Assembly (NCBI GenBank): GCA_942492055.1
Contig: CALODP010000025.1
Location: 248,001-312,000, forward strand
DNA from: CALODP01 sp942492055
Lineage (GTDB): Bacteria > Bacteroidota > Ignavibacteria > Ignavibacteriales > Melioribacteraceae
Length of the DNA stretch: 64,000 nt
Direction: 5' to 3'
Every line of letters starts with the position of its first letter. Position 1 is the first letter of the stretch. Below the pieces are notes generated by a model. That model was not told the origin of the DNA and made no database searches. It saw nothing but the letters and a program-made list of their open reading frames with translations. This document shows positions 51,201 to 60,525 of this stretch, piece after piece. The position numbers were made by a program, and so were the translations under genes.

Positions 51201-52173
51201 GTCTGTTCGAGATAATAATGATAATGTCAATACTTCCTTTAATGGAGAAGGCCTTCTCTCGGTTTTTGATTCGGAACAATCTCTCTATTTGGAAGAAATT
51301 AATTATAATATGATGAAGCCTGGTGGAGTGATATTCAGAGGACGTGTGAAAGTAGACAACGGTCTCTTTAATGCATCTTTCAGTGTTCCAAAAGATATTT
51401 CTTATGAAAATAAAAATGGGAAAGTTGTAGCTTATCTGTATAACGAGAATAGCGATGTAATCGGAGCAACTAATAATATTATTGTCGGTGGCTCCGATAC
51501 AACAGTCACTAATGACGGTAAAGGCCCGGAAGTTGATATCTTCTTCGATAATATGGAATTCGAAAACGCTACTTTTGTAAAACCGGATTTTACTTTATTT
51601 GTTAAAATTAATGATGAAACCGGATTAAATACTACAGGAACAGGAGTCGGACACAAATTAGAAGCGGTCTTTGATGATGATGAGCTGAACGCTGTTGATC
51701 TGACAAATAGTTTTGTAGGTGATATTGATGCCGGCGGAAAGAGTGGGGTTGTTGAGCACAAATTTACAAGCTTCGAAAAAGGGGATCATAAAATTCGTGT
51801 AAAGGCTTGGGATATATTTAATAATTACTCACAAGCGGAAACATTCTTTTCGGTATCCAATAGTTCCGGATTGGATATTGATAATATAATAAACTACCCG
51901 AATCCCTTTAGGGGAAGTACTACATTTACATTCCAGCACAATTTGGAATCGGCTTTGGATGTAAAAATTAAAGTCTATTCTATTGCCGGAAGACTAATTA
52001 AAGAGATTGAAGAGAATGGTATTTTCGAAAAATTTGTCAAAATTCCATGGGATGGGCATGATGAAGACGGGAATAGCATCGCAAACGGAACTTATTTATA
52101 TAAAGTTATTATTAAATCGGTCGATGGAAAATACTCGAAGAGCTATTTGGGTAAATTGGCCGTATTCAGATAA
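48232..52173 (+). CDS. porU: Type IX secretion system sortase PorU (peptidase C25-like)
   Basis: 1313 residues from ATG 48232 behind AGGGGATAT; an upstream TTG at 48199 is in frame but gives no signal peptide at the terminus. Signal peptide (KFSIVILILLVCLPIYA). The gingipain-type catalytic domain has FYVLLLGDGNYDY, a catalytic His831 in FVGHGNPKVW and Cys865 in AATCDFGKYDDP. The C-terminus is itself a sorting-type domain (NYPNPFRGSTTFTF to NGTYLYKVIIKSVDG). PorU cleaves CTD signals from T9SS cargo on the outer membrane and attaches them to lipopolysaccharide. Followed 41 bases later by its partner porV. Confidence 0.93.
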   Translation: MRSKFSIVILILLVCLPIYASRDINIISSDESGITFEYIPQYLDTSLVVINNKKYIDIDFVGSNFRDVEERVVPQIPSRFLSIGVPSEFGNTVQILASQYDVIEGEVIPNRMKQNLPSEVYTNPELVTFGEYGIMRNLRVQEIKISPVIVDQENKKIRLYKKIRVKLNFGPPKEEVYEITETYLRTAILNFEIARKWGTWSSDRSLKKTSAIRNSVLSTGTWYKFEAKEEGIYKIGRDQLSSLGIDPDNVDPRTIKLYNNGGMNLPERVEEDVPTDLVENAILVVGEEDGKFDNGDYILFYGRGTDFWEYDQTKREIIRRKHWYSKNNYYWITSGGNSGKRIENKSSENITPDVVQNTTQAFKWYDEDNFNIGKTGRLYLGEEFTPNNKSRTYINSLSNIVPNSTVRYSCQVGNITDRSILLDISENGKKIVTRTLYKYVPDGYSYDIFKQTEFSFSASSSTIIDSRSVLKFNFGLSATGEKGFIDYYDISYQSYTNAVSDELCFFANSKNEIIQYHLKNFTNSNINIFDVSNYADLKQIKNTQISGGEAKFTVVEDGSSLSKYIAVTANAYKTITNISEGLNSNVHGQTTGSKYIIITDKKFSEEAKQLADYRANESPYKMSTSVFYMDEIYNEFSCGMVDPMALRNFLKYAYYNWSEKPFYVLLLGDGNYDYLDREGFGTNYVPTYQTIRSNSETESYCTDDNFSLLTDGDSINDLAIGRVNVISNKDAQNYIKKIKKYETGTDRGLWNSEITFVADDGLKTKGNDGNMHTSQTERLVNRIPSYITGNKIYLAAYPELLTGSGRRKPLVNKAIIDAVNNGTLILNFVGHGNPKVWTHEVVFDQLTTIPQMKNDKLFFIVAATCDFGKYDDPNIISSTEEMLLKDEYGSIGTIASSRLSFSSNNAALVTALFTCLFQDSRYIPTIGEAWVATKKNRTSPNDRKYHLFGDPALRLKLPRKEIKIDRINGIELRETNSIQIKALSQVTINGSVRDNNDNVNTSFNGEGLLSVFDSEQSLYLEEINYNMMKPGGVIFRGRVKVDNGLFNASFSVPKDISYENKNGKVVAYLYNENSDVIGATNNIIVGGSDTTVTNDGKGPEVDIFFDNMEFENATFVKPDFTLFVKINDETGLNTTGTGVGHKLEAVFDDDELNAVDLTNSFVGDIDAGGKSGVVEHKFTSFEKGDHKIRVKAWDIFNNYSQAETFFSVSNSSGLDIDNIINYPNPFRGSTTFTFQHNLESALDVKIKVYSIAGRLIKEIEENGIFEKFVKIPWDGHDEDGNSIANGTYLYKVIIKSVDGKYSKSYLGKLAVFR

Positions 52174-52214
52174 AGAAATCAAAAGAAAATCTAATATACC
52201 GGAGGAATATTTAT

Positions 52215-53414
52215 ATGTTGAAAAGATTAGCAATGGCATTATCTGTATTTGCTATGTTTTTGGGGCTTACTGGAAAATCCTTTGCCCAAGGAGAAGCTGC
52301 GTTGCCTTTCCTACTTTTGGCTCCTGATTCGAGAGCAGCCGGAATTGGTGAATCGGGAAGTGGTTTGGCGGATAACGCTTCAGCCATTTTTTGGAACCCT
52401 GCCGGTATAGCCTTTTTGGATGGTACCGAATTTAGCTTTACTCATAGTAAGTGGTTGCCTCAGTTCAATTTGGACCTATTCTATGATTATTTGGCTTATC
52501 GTCAATATATTGAGGAAATTGATGGTAGCTTACTTGCTAGTGTAATGTATATGAACTATGGCGAATTTGTTAGAACCGATTCGAATGATCCTACTCCTAA
52601 AGGTACTTTTCGTTCTTACGATATGGCCGTAACTGTTGGATACGCTACAAAATTAAGCAACGATTTTGGATTGGGATTAAATTTTAGATTAATTCATAGC
52701 CAATTGGCTGATAAACCAACCGGTCAAGAAAAAGGGAAAGGTGTTGCTACTACCGTAAGTTTTGATATTGCTGGTATGTGGAGACCCGAAAAATTAGATC
52801 TTCCTTTGTTAGGAGATTGTGGTAACAAATTTTCTCTTGGTATAAACTTGAGTAATTTGGGACCGAAAATTTCTTATATCGACCAGGCTCAAGCTGATCC
52901 TATTCCAACCAACTTCAGACTCGGAATGGCTTTCAGATTATACGAAGATGAGTATAATTCATTAACTTGGTCTCTTGATTTTAGCAAACTTCTCGTTAGC
53001 AAGGGAGAGGCATATAGAGGAGATGAGAACGATACGCTTCGTAATACCAGCGGAAAAAAAGATGAGTTTTATAAAGCTATTTTCACTGCTTGGGGCGATC
53101 AACCATTTGATGAAGAATTAAGAGATATCGTTACTTCAACCGGTTTTGAATACTGGTACGGAATACCGGAAGATTTCATGTTTGCTCTAAGAGGTGGTTT
53201 TTTCTATGAAGATCCTTCATACGGAAATAGAAAGTTCTTAACTTTCGGTGCCGGTATTAGATATGACATGTACGGTTTTGATTTCAGTTATATTTCGACC
53301 AGCGCATTTAAGGACGGTGAAAACCATCCGCTTGCAGATACTCTCCGTTTCTCATTATTAATAGGATGGGGAACTACTCCTAGTGCAGTTAGTGGATTTC
53401 CAAGAGGGATATAA
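52215..53414 (+). CDS. porV: Type IX secretion system outer-membrane protein PorV (LptO)
   Basis: 399 residues. Signal peptide (KRLAMALSVFAMFLGLTGKSFAQ) and the family beginning LPFLLLAPDSRAAGIGESG, DNASAIFWNPAGIAFL, of the FadL-like fourteen-strand barrel. PorV shuttles cargo from the translocon to PorU. Strong SD CCGGAGG at 52198-52204. Confidence 0.92.
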   Translation: MLKRLAMALSVFAMFLGLTGKSFAQGEAALPFLLLAPDSRAAGIGESGSGLADNASAIFWNPAGIAFLDGTEFSFTHSKWLPQFNLDLFYDYLAYRQYIEEIDGSLLASVMYMNYGEFVRTDSNDPTPKGTFRSYDMAVTVGYATKLSNDFGLGLNFRLIHSQLADKPTGQEKGKGVATTVSFDIAGMWRPEKLDLPLLGDCGNKFSLGINLSNLGPKISYIDQAQADPIPTNFRLGMAFRLYEDEYNSLTWSLDFSKLLVSKGEAYRGDENDTLRNTSGKKDEFYKAIFTAWGDQPFDEELRDIVTSTGFEYWYGIPEDFMFALRGGFFYEDPSYGNRKFLTFGAGIRYDMYGFDFSYISTSAFKDGENHPLADTLRFSLLIGWGTTPSAVSGFPRGI

Positions 53415-53420
53415 ATCATA

Positions 53421-56400
53421 ATGAAAAATAAAGTTTTTGTTCTTGCTGTATTATTTTTGGGATTGGGCAGTCTTTCTGCCCAATCTTTTGTCGGTAAGTT
53501 AAATCCTTATCCGACTCTTAATAGAAACTCCTCAGATACTCTCAAGATTCTTGCCGTTTTGGCACAATTTCAACCCGACAAAGATGATGCTACTTTCGGA
53601 GACGGAACTTTCGGATCTATATATTCCGAAGATTATGGGACCACTATTATCGATCCGTTACCGCATGATGTGAAGTATTTCGCTAATCATATGGAATTTG
53701 CAAAAAACTATTACACGAAAGTATCAGGTGGAAAATTAACAATCGATTATAAGATTCTTGAAAATATCGTAACGCTTTCCAAAACAATGAGAAATTATGC
53801 TCCTCCGACTGGAGACAAATCTAATTTCTCAAATTTGGGCGAGTTTAGTAAAGAAGTTTGGCAATTGACCGAACAAGCCAATCCCGATCTCGACTTTTCC
53901 GAATATGATTTGTTTTTGGTTTTTCATGCCGGCGTCGGACACGATATCGAAGTCCCCGGTAGCATAGGGAACGACAAAGATTTACCTTCTGTATACTTGA
54001 GTCCGAAATCATTGCGCAAAATTTACGGCGAGGATTTCGAAGGTTTCGAAGTCGGGACAAACAATTTCAAAATTAATAATACTCTCCTAATGCCGGAAAC
54101 CGAATCCAGAGAACTTAAGGGAATCGGGGGGACTACTCTTCTCGAATTATCGATTAACGGACTTATGGTTGCGAGTATCGCAAGTCATCTGGGACTCCCC
54201 GATCTTTTCGATACCGAAACCGGGCTTAGTGCTATTGGACGATTCGGACTGATGGACGGCCAATCGATCTTTACATATAACGGACTCTTTCCTCCCGAAC
54301 CTTCTCCTTGGGAAAAGATGTTTCTGGGGTGGATTGAACCTACGGTTATAAACGATTTTAAAGAAAAAGAAATTACTTTGACTGCTCTTCGTGCCGCCGT
54401 TGACGGGGATACTTCTTTGGTGAAAATTCCGATCAGTTCCACAGAGTATTATCTTGTTGAAAACAGAGCAAGAGATGCCAAGGAAGACGGATGCACGGTT
54501 ACATATAGAATAGGGGAAAGAGAGTTTACCAGAACGTTTTCCAAAGATTTTCCTTCCTTTAGTTATTACGATGCCGATACTATCGACGGTGTTGTTGTTG
54601 ATGTTGATGAATTCGACTGGGCTGTTCCCGGCGACGAAAGAAAAATTAAAGATAACTTCGAGGATGTCGGGATAGTGATCTGGCACATCGACGAAGCTGT
54701 AATCAATGAAAAATTTGACGATAACAAAATCAACACAGATAAAAAACGCCGTGGTGTTAAAGTTGTAGAGGCGGACGGTATTTTTGATATCGGTGAAAAA
54801 TTCAATACTGTTTTCGGTGACGAAGTAATCGGAGAAGGAACTAAGGAAGATACCTGGTACCGAAATAATACGTCCAAAGTCGAATACTACAAAAACAGAT
54901 TCGATGGCAATTCTACTCCTGCTTCCGTTTCTAATACCGGGGCCAAATCTTTGATCGGTATGTACGACTTTTCCGATCCGAAAGTTAAGATGACTTTCAA
55001 ATTGACCTTCGGTGAAAAGGATATAAAACAATTAGCCTCAATAGAGCTTAAAGCGGATGAATTGAAATCGATCGCTGCCGGTAGTGCCAATAACTCCTCC
55101 TTATTTGTCTTCGGGGATGAAAAAGCATATAGATATACAGCCGACGGCAACCTGATTAACGAAATAGATTTTGTTAGTCAATATAAACCGGTAGTTACTT
55201 CTATTGAAGATAAGGAAGTGATTATTGGTGTTGACGGAAAGAATATCAAAGCGATAAAGTTCAATGTAATGAGCGTGGAAGAAAAATCCTTTACATTGGA
55301 TGAAAATATTTCAGCTCCTTTGGTGCAGTATCAGACTGGAGCAGATAATGTCAGTATTCTCTGTGGTTTGGAGAACGGAGGGATTAAAATGATCTCCGTT
55401 GATAAGGATTTGAAAATAATAGAAATCGGACAACAATCTATCTCCTTACTCAACCCGATAAAACAGATCGCAACCGACGGAACTACTATTTCCGCGATAT
55501 CGGTTAATAAATACTGGAATAATGAAACCGGAATTGTTGAGCTCGATAACGAAATTAAGTCATTAGCCTTAACGAAAGATTCCGAAGATGTTGTAAATGC
55601 TGTGATTTTATCCGGTGATAATAATTTTGACGTAATAAGAAAAGGAGCTATATACTCCTCATTCGTCGGAACAAACAAGGTTAATGAATTTGCATTGGCA
55701 GATCTCATCGGAACCGGTGATAACCAAATTATTTTTGCCGACGGAAACGAAATAAAAGCATACAATTTTATCGGAAATCCGATCGATAATTATCCTTATC
55801 AAACAAAGGATAGAGATGAAATTACTTCCCAAATTTTAATCGCTCCTCTGGATGCCGACAAATCGGAAGAATTCATTTCAATAACAGAAGACGGAAAGAT
55901 TTTCGGTAATTCCGGAATAGAGGCGGAATCTCTTACAGGGTATCCTTTGACCGCCGGTAATACGAATGATTACAGATCCATCCTTTTCATCGATGGAGTT
56001 AATCTTAATCTGGCTGTAGTATCCGGTAAAAGAATGTCTGTTTGGAAAATTGCCGAAGCACCTGCTTCAATGCAATGGACTCAGCAGTATGGCAACAGCG
56101 GAAACACAGCTTTTGTTAAATCGGCTAATTCCGAAAATGTTATCAAAGAGTTTTTCCCGATGGATAAAGCTTACAACTGGCCTAATCCGGTTTATCAAGG
56201 GGAAACATATTTCCGATTCTTTGTAAACGAAGATGCTAAAGTTGATATAAAAATATTTGATCTCGCCGGTGATATGGTTGACGATCTTAAAGGTAGCGCC
56301 ACCGGTGGCGTGGATAATCAAATACTCTGGAACGTCAAAGATGTTCAAAGCGGGGTCTACTTCGCTTATCTTTCCGTTACCGGAAATAGTGGCAAAAGTG

Positions 56401-56435
56401 ATCAGAAGATTATTAAAGTTGCCGTGATCAAGTAA
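53421..56435 (+). CDS. M6-like exported protein with lost zinc motif and T9SS sorting domain
   Basis: 1004 residues. Signal peptide (FVLAVLFLGLGSLSAQ). The N-terminal half resembles M6 (immune-inhibitor-A-like) proteases: KDDATFGDGTFGSIYSEDYG, FAKNYYTKVSGGKL, FLVFHAGVGHD, GLMDGQSIF. In the position of the HExGH motif the sequence is ASIAS (residues 251-255) before HLGLPDLFD, so both zinc histidines and the glutamate are replaced; protease activity by the usual mechanism is not expected. The middle (about 560-900) looks like a repeated beta domain (FG-GAP/WD-like), and the C-terminus (NWPNPVYQGETYFRFF to SGVYFAYLSVTG) is a sorting domain. Seven bases after porV. Confidence 0.85.
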   Translation: MKNKVFVLAVLFLGLGSLSAQSFVGKLNPYPTLNRNSSDTLKILAVLAQFQPDKDDATFGDGTFGSIYSEDYGTTIIDPLPHDVKYFANHMEFAKNYYTKVSGGKLTIDYKILENIVTLSKTMRNYAPPTGDKSNFSNLGEFSKEVWQLTEQANPDLDFSEYDLFLVFHAGVGHDIEVPGSIGNDKDLPSVYLSPKSLRKIYGEDFEGFEVGTNNFKINNTLLMPETESRELKGIGGTTLLELSINGLMVASIASHLGLPDLFDTETGLSAIGRFGLMDGQSIFTYNGLFPPEPSPWEKMFLGWIEPTVINDFKEKEITLTALRAAVDGDTSLVKIPISSTEYYLVENRARDAKEDGCTVTYRIGEREFTRTFSKDFPSFSYYDADTIDGVVVDVDEFDWAVPGDERKIKDNFEDVGIVIWHIDEAVINEKFDDNKINTDKKRRGVKVVEADGIFDIGEKFNTVFGDEVIGEGTKEDTWYRNNTSKVEYYKNRFDGNSTPASVSNTGAKSLIGMYDFSDPKVKMTFKLTFGEKDIKQLASIELKADELKSIAAGSANNSSLFVFGDEKAYRYTADGNLINEIDFVSQYKPVVTSIEDKEVIIGVDGKNIKAIKFNVMSVEEKSFTLDENISAPLVQYQTGADNVSILCGLENGGIKMISVDKDLKIIEIGQQSISLLNPIKQIATDGTTISAISVNKYWNNETGIVELDNEIKSLALTKDSEDVVNAVILSGDNNFDVIRKGAIYSSFVGTNKVNEFALADLIGTGDNQIIFADGNEIKAYNFIGNPIDNYPYQTKDRDEITSQILIAPLDADKSEEFISITEDGKIFGNSGIEAESLTGYPLTAGNTNDYRSILFIDGVNLNLAVVSGKRMSVWKIAEAPASMQWTQQYGNSGNTAFVKSANSENVIKEFFPMDKAYNWPNPVYQGETYFRFFVNEDAKVDIKIFDLAGDMVDDLKGSATGGVDNQILWNVKDVQSGVYFAYLSVTGNSGKSDQKIIKVAVIK

Positions 56436-56464
56436 TTCTAATTTGTGAAATGTGTGGAAGTAAT

Positions 56465-59400
56465 ATGCGTAAATTCTCTTTATTGACGACGTTTTTTTTC
56501 TTAACGATAAATTTACTTAATGCGCAGTATAATGAGTTCAATCCCGATTACGAATGGCTTACCATCAAAGGGGAACATGTTTACGTGCATTATCATGCCG
56601 AAGCCGAAAGAACTGCCAAGGTTGTTGCGAAAATCGCAGATGAAGTCTGGGATCCGATTTGCTCTCTCTACGAATACGAACCGGAAACAGTTCATTATGT
56701 GATTAAAGATATAGACGACTATTCTAACGGTGCTACTTATTTCTTTGATAACAAAATTGAAATCTGGGCCTCCGCTTTGGATTTCGATCTTCGCGGTACT
56801 CACAATTGGCTTCGTAACGTTATCTCTCATGAGTTTACGCATATGGTGCAAATACAAGCAGCAATGAAACTTAAAAGATCGGTTCCGGCGCTCTATTTTC
56901 AATATCTTAATTACGAAGACAAAAGACGCCCCGATATTTTGTACGGATTTCCGAATGTAATTGTCTCTTATCCTATTGCTACTCTTAATGTCCCTGCGTG
57001 GTTTGCAGAAGGAACCGCTCAGTACATGAGAAAAGAACTGGGCTATGACGATTGGGATACTCACCGAGACATGATTCTTCGTAGCTATGTTCTCGAAGAC
57101 AAAATGCTTTCATGGAATCAAATGCAAAGCTTCGGTAAAACTAGTTTGGGTAACGAATCTGTTTATAATTCCGGCTTTGCCTTTACACGGTTTATCGCTC
57201 AAAAATACGGTGAAGATAAACTTAGAAAGGTCACAAAGAAACTTGGCAAATGGAATATATTCACTATCGATGCCGCGTTCAAAGAAGTTATCGGAAAAGA
57301 TGGCGAAGAACTTTATGCGGAATGGAAAGAAGTTGTAAAGAAAAGTTATAAAGAGAGAGCAACCGATGTTCTTAGTAATATGGTTGCCGGTAAAGAGATC
57401 GCTTCCGAAGGTTTCGGTAATTTCTATCCGAAGTACAACAAGGAAGATAACAAAGTCTATTATATCTCTAATAAATCTGCCGATTATTTCGGATTGACCG
57501 CTTTATACGCTTACGATATCGAATCGGGCAAGGAAGAAAAAATAGTTGATGGTGTCAGATCAACTTTCGGATTTATCCCCGGTACGAAAAAAATAATCTA
57601 TGCCAAATTGAGCGAAAATAATCCCAAATGGGTAAACATTCACGATCTTTATGTTTACGACATCGAAGAGGAAGAAGAGACTCGTTTGACTCACGGCTTG
57701 AGAGCTAATACTCCAGACGTTTCTCCCGACGGGAAAAGAATTGTCTTTTCTTATCAAAAAGATGGTACTACCAATTTGGGATTGGTTGATATCAACGGAA
57801 GGAACTTCAAAAGATTGACCCTTTTCGAAGACGGGGAGCAAGTTTATAATCCTAAATTCTCAGTTAACGGTAACACAATCTACTTCGATTTTATTAAACG
57901 AAACAACAGAGATGTTGCCAAAGTTAATATCGACGCTACCGGTTTCGAGTTGGTTTTCTCTACAAACGCCGACGAAAGAACAGCCTTCGACGACAATGAG
58001 GGAAATATCTACTACGCTTCCGACAAGTCGGGTATATATAATATTTATCGTTTCAATACTAAGACGAACAAAACAGAGCAGATTTCCAATGTTACCGGCG
58101 GTGCCTTTATGCCAACGGTGGATAACAAAGGTGATATATTCTATGCGGGATATACTTCCGGAGGATACAAAATTTTCTCTCTTGAATCTGCCAAACAATC
58201 CGAAGTTAATGATCGAATGTCGTATAAATGGCAGGAAAATCCTCCGTTGAATCAGGAGATTAAAAACGGGGATATTGCCAAATTCGATCTTAATTACCTT
58301 CGTAATTACGACGATACTGAAATTCCGGAATATACTCCGCAAAAGTATAGCGGGTTCTTTTCAAAAATGACATTCTTCCCGATAGTGCGTTTCGACGGAT
58401 ATAATACCGGAAATTCATTTATTGATAAAGTAAAACCCGGTGTCTATTTCACTTCTTCCGATTATCTGAACAGATTCTCGGTCTTCGGTGGAATAACTCT
58501 GAACAAACGCCTCGAAAGAGATGCTTTCCTTAGTTTCGAATATCGCGATAAGCTCCCTCTCCTTTTTAATATCGGTTTGAAACCTGAGTTAAAAGCAGAA
58601 ATATACAGCGTTAGCCGTAAAACTAATTCCGATATTTTATTTGACGTTGATTCTACCGGAGGAAAATTTTCTTACGCTGATAAGGTTAAGGCAGATATAA
58701 CTTATAATCTTTTTGAAGTCGATTTTGCTGCTAAACACAAACTCTTTTACGGTGATAACTATTTGGAATATCGTCTTATTTATAGTCAATATTCGGCAAC
58801 AATCGGGAGTTTTATTATTCCGAATACTTCTAGTCTCTATCCTGAGTTTGAGGATAAGTATTTCAGCGGTTGGAATAATCAGTTGAAATTTACTCACAAA
58901 TCAATCAAACCTGGGCAAGATAGTGATATTAATCCTGTCGGTCGTGATATTGAACTCCAATATAATTACGAATCTAACAAATATAATGTTACCGGTGATT
59001 ATACTACTGATGATGGTATGCTTAAGCCGAATTATAATCATTACAATCTACACAGACTTGAACTCAATTATAAAGAACATATAGCCGTTGCAAAAGGGCA
59101 TACTCTTTCGGCTCGTTTCAGAGCTGCCACCATTTTCGGTCCTGCAGTTCCCGATTTCTTCGATTATTATCTTGGCGGACTGATCGGTATGAAAGCTTAT
59201 CCTTTCTATGCTATCAGCGGTAATGAATTAGGATGGGTTAATCTTACTTACAGATTCCCTCTTCTCAAGAATATCGATACCAGATTTGCACATCTCTATA
59301 TCGATAAAGTCTTTATGTCGGTTTATGGCGATTTCGGTAACGCATGGACCGGTAATATTCCGGGACTTAATGATTTCAAAAAAGGAGCCGGTGCCGAATT

Positions 59401-59560
59401 GAGAATAAAGATGAATTCTTTCTATCTTTTCCCGACGGCCATTTTCTTTAATGCTTCCTACTCATTCGATAAGGTGAGCAGAGAAGTTAGAGACGAAACT
59501 ATTAACTACGGAAAAGAATGGAGTTTCTACGGTGGAATTCTTTTCGATTTCGAGATATAA
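56465..59560 (+). CDS. Gluzincin protease - beta-propeller - outer-membrane barrel fusion
   Basis: 1031 residues from ATG 56465; an ATG at 56450 is in frame but the signal peptide MRKFSLLTTFFFLTINLLNAQ begins at 56465. Zinc motif HEFTH (residues 122-126) and Glu182 in PAWFAEGTAQYM fit a peptidase-MA-type gluzincin. Then a TolB-like propeller (about 300-570; NTPDVSPDGKRIVFSYQKDG) and a C-terminal surface-antigen barrel (about 620-1031; ending KEWSFYGGILFDFEI). The combination resembles large surface proteins of Bacteroidota that sit in the outer membrane by their barrel. Fourth gene of the T9SS operon; 29 bases after the M6-like gene. Confidence 0.85.
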   Translation: MRKFSLLTTFFFLTINLLNAQYNEFNPDYEWLTIKGEHVYVHYHAEAERTAKVVAKIADEVWDPICSLYEYEPETVHYVIKDIDDYSNGATYFFDNKIEIWASALDFDLRGTHNWLRNVISHEFTHMVQIQAAMKLKRSVPALYFQYLNYEDKRRPDILYGFPNVIVSYPIATLNVPAWFAEGTAQYMRKELGYDDWDTHRDMILRSYVLEDKMLSWNQMQSFGKTSLGNESVYNSGFAFTRFIAQKYGEDKLRKVTKKLGKWNIFTIDAAFKEVIGKDGEELYAEWKEVVKKSYKERATDVLSNMVAGKEIASEGFGNFYPKYNKEDNKVYYISNKSADYFGLTALYAYDIESGKEEKIVDGVRSTFGFIPGTKKIIYAKLSENNPKWVNIHDLYVYDIEEEEETRLTHGLRANTPDVSPDGKRIVFSYQKDGTTNLGLVDINGRNFKRLTLFEDGEQVYNPKFSVNGNTIYFDFIKRNNRDVAKVNIDATGFELVFSTNADERTAFDDNEGNIYYASDKSGIYNIYRFNTKTNKTEQISNVTGGAFMPTVDNKGDIFYAGYTSGGYKIFSLESAKQSEVNDRMSYKWQENPPLNQEIKNGDIAKFDLNYLRNYDDTEIPEYTPQKYSGFFSKMTFFPIVRFDGYNTGNSFIDKVKPGVYFTSSDYLNRFSVFGGITLNKRLERDAFLSFEYRDKLPLLFNIGLKPELKAEIYSVSRKTNSDILFDVDSTGGKFSYADKVKADITYNLFEVDFAAKHKLFYGDNYLEYRLIYSQYSATIGSFIIPNTSSLYPEFEDKYFSGWNNQLKFTHKSIKPGQDSDINPVGRDIELQYNYESNKYNVTGDYTTDDGMLKPNYNHYNLHRLELNYKEHIAVAKGHTLSARFRAATIFGPAVPDFFDYYLGGLIGMKAYPFYAISGNELGWVNLTYRFPLLKNIDTRFAHLYIDKVFMSVYGDFGNAWTGNIPGLNDFKKGAGAELRIKMNSFYLFPTAIFFNASYSFDKVSREVRDETINYGKEWSFYGGILFDFEI

Positions 59561-59595
59561 AAATTAACTTATTTGTACTGTAATACGGATTTGAT

Positions 59596-60489
59596 ATGCG
59601 GAAATTTTCGAAAATATTGTGTTTTTCTTTATTATTAAGCTCCTTCATGTTTGCTCAGTCAAAGGAGTTTGCCGGAAGCGTTTATTACGACGCTAATGTG
59701 GCTTATAAGGCTACAAAGGATATTTCAGTCAAAGGAGACGCTAATGTAAGCCTCTCGAAAAAGAAATCTCCTTTACTCTCCGGACTTATGTCAATTGTAG
59801 TTCCCGGAGCGGGGCAAGCATATAACGGCGATTGGTGGAAGACTGCAATATTTGTTGCTGCCGAAGCTACGGCCGTTACTCTCGGTTTGATCTACGACGG
59901 TAAAGGGGACGATCAAACGGAAGTATTTGAAAACTATGCTAATAAACATTGGGATGTGAAAAAATACGCAAGATGGACCATTAATAATATCGATCATATT
60001 AAAGCTAATATTCCCGGAATTGATGACCTGGATGTTACCACATTCAACGTCTTCAAATCAAACGGTGATGTTAACTGGAACGAACTTAACCGTCTCGAAC
60101 AAGCTATCGGAGGATGGTACTCACATCAACTGGAACACTTCGGGCATCAGCAATACTACGAAATGATCGGTAAATATCCACAATTCAATCCCGGTTGGGA
60201 AGATTTCGACGAAAACTCTCTTTTTACTTATACTTCCGAAAAACCGGATGATGTTACCAAAAAGTTTCACTACTACTCCGGGCTTCGCGGAAAGGCTAAC
60301 GACTATTACAACAAAGCCTCTACTGCGGTTACTATTGTTGTTACAAACCACATACTAAGCGCGATTGAAGCTGCCTGGACAACCGCTCACAACAACAAAA
60401 AACTATCCGTCAATGCTTCGGTTGGACAAACAACAGTAGGCTTCTACACCGAATACTACCCACAACTGAATTTCTCATTAAGTTTATAA
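59596..60489 (+). CDS. DUF5683-like exported protein
   Basis: 297 residues. Signal peptide (KILCFSLLLSSFMFAQ). Motif KKKSPLLSGLMSIVVPGAGQ with YNGDWWKTAIFVAAEATAV is typical of the DUF5683 membrane-associated family. The rest is hydrophilic, ending LNFSLSL, which looks like an outer-membrane strand. Function unknown. Last gene of the T9SS operon; terminator at 60495. Confidence 0.7.
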   Translation: MRKFSKILCFSLLLSSFMFAQSKEFAGSVYYDANVAYKATKDISVKGDANVSLSKKKSPLLSGLMSIVVPGAGQAYNGDWWKTAIFVAAEATAVTLGLIYDGKGDDQTEVFENYANKHWDVKKYARWTINNIDHIKANIPGIDDLDVTTFNVFKSNGDVNWNELNRLEQAIGGWYSHQLEHFGHQQYYEMIGKYPQFNPGWEDFDENSLFTYTSEKPDDVTKKFHYYSGLRGKANDYYNKASTAVTIVVTNHILSAIEAAWTTAHNNKKLSVNASVGQTTVGFYTEYYPQLNFSLSL

Positions 60490-60494
60490 ATCTC

Positions 60495-60525
60495 AAAAGC
60501 CGCTACTAATCAGCGGCTTTTTTTT
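60495..60525 (+). terminator. Terminator of the T9SS operon
   Basis: Stem AAAAGCCGCT (60495-60504) / AGCGGCTTTT (60512-60521) followed by T4. Confidence 0.9.
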
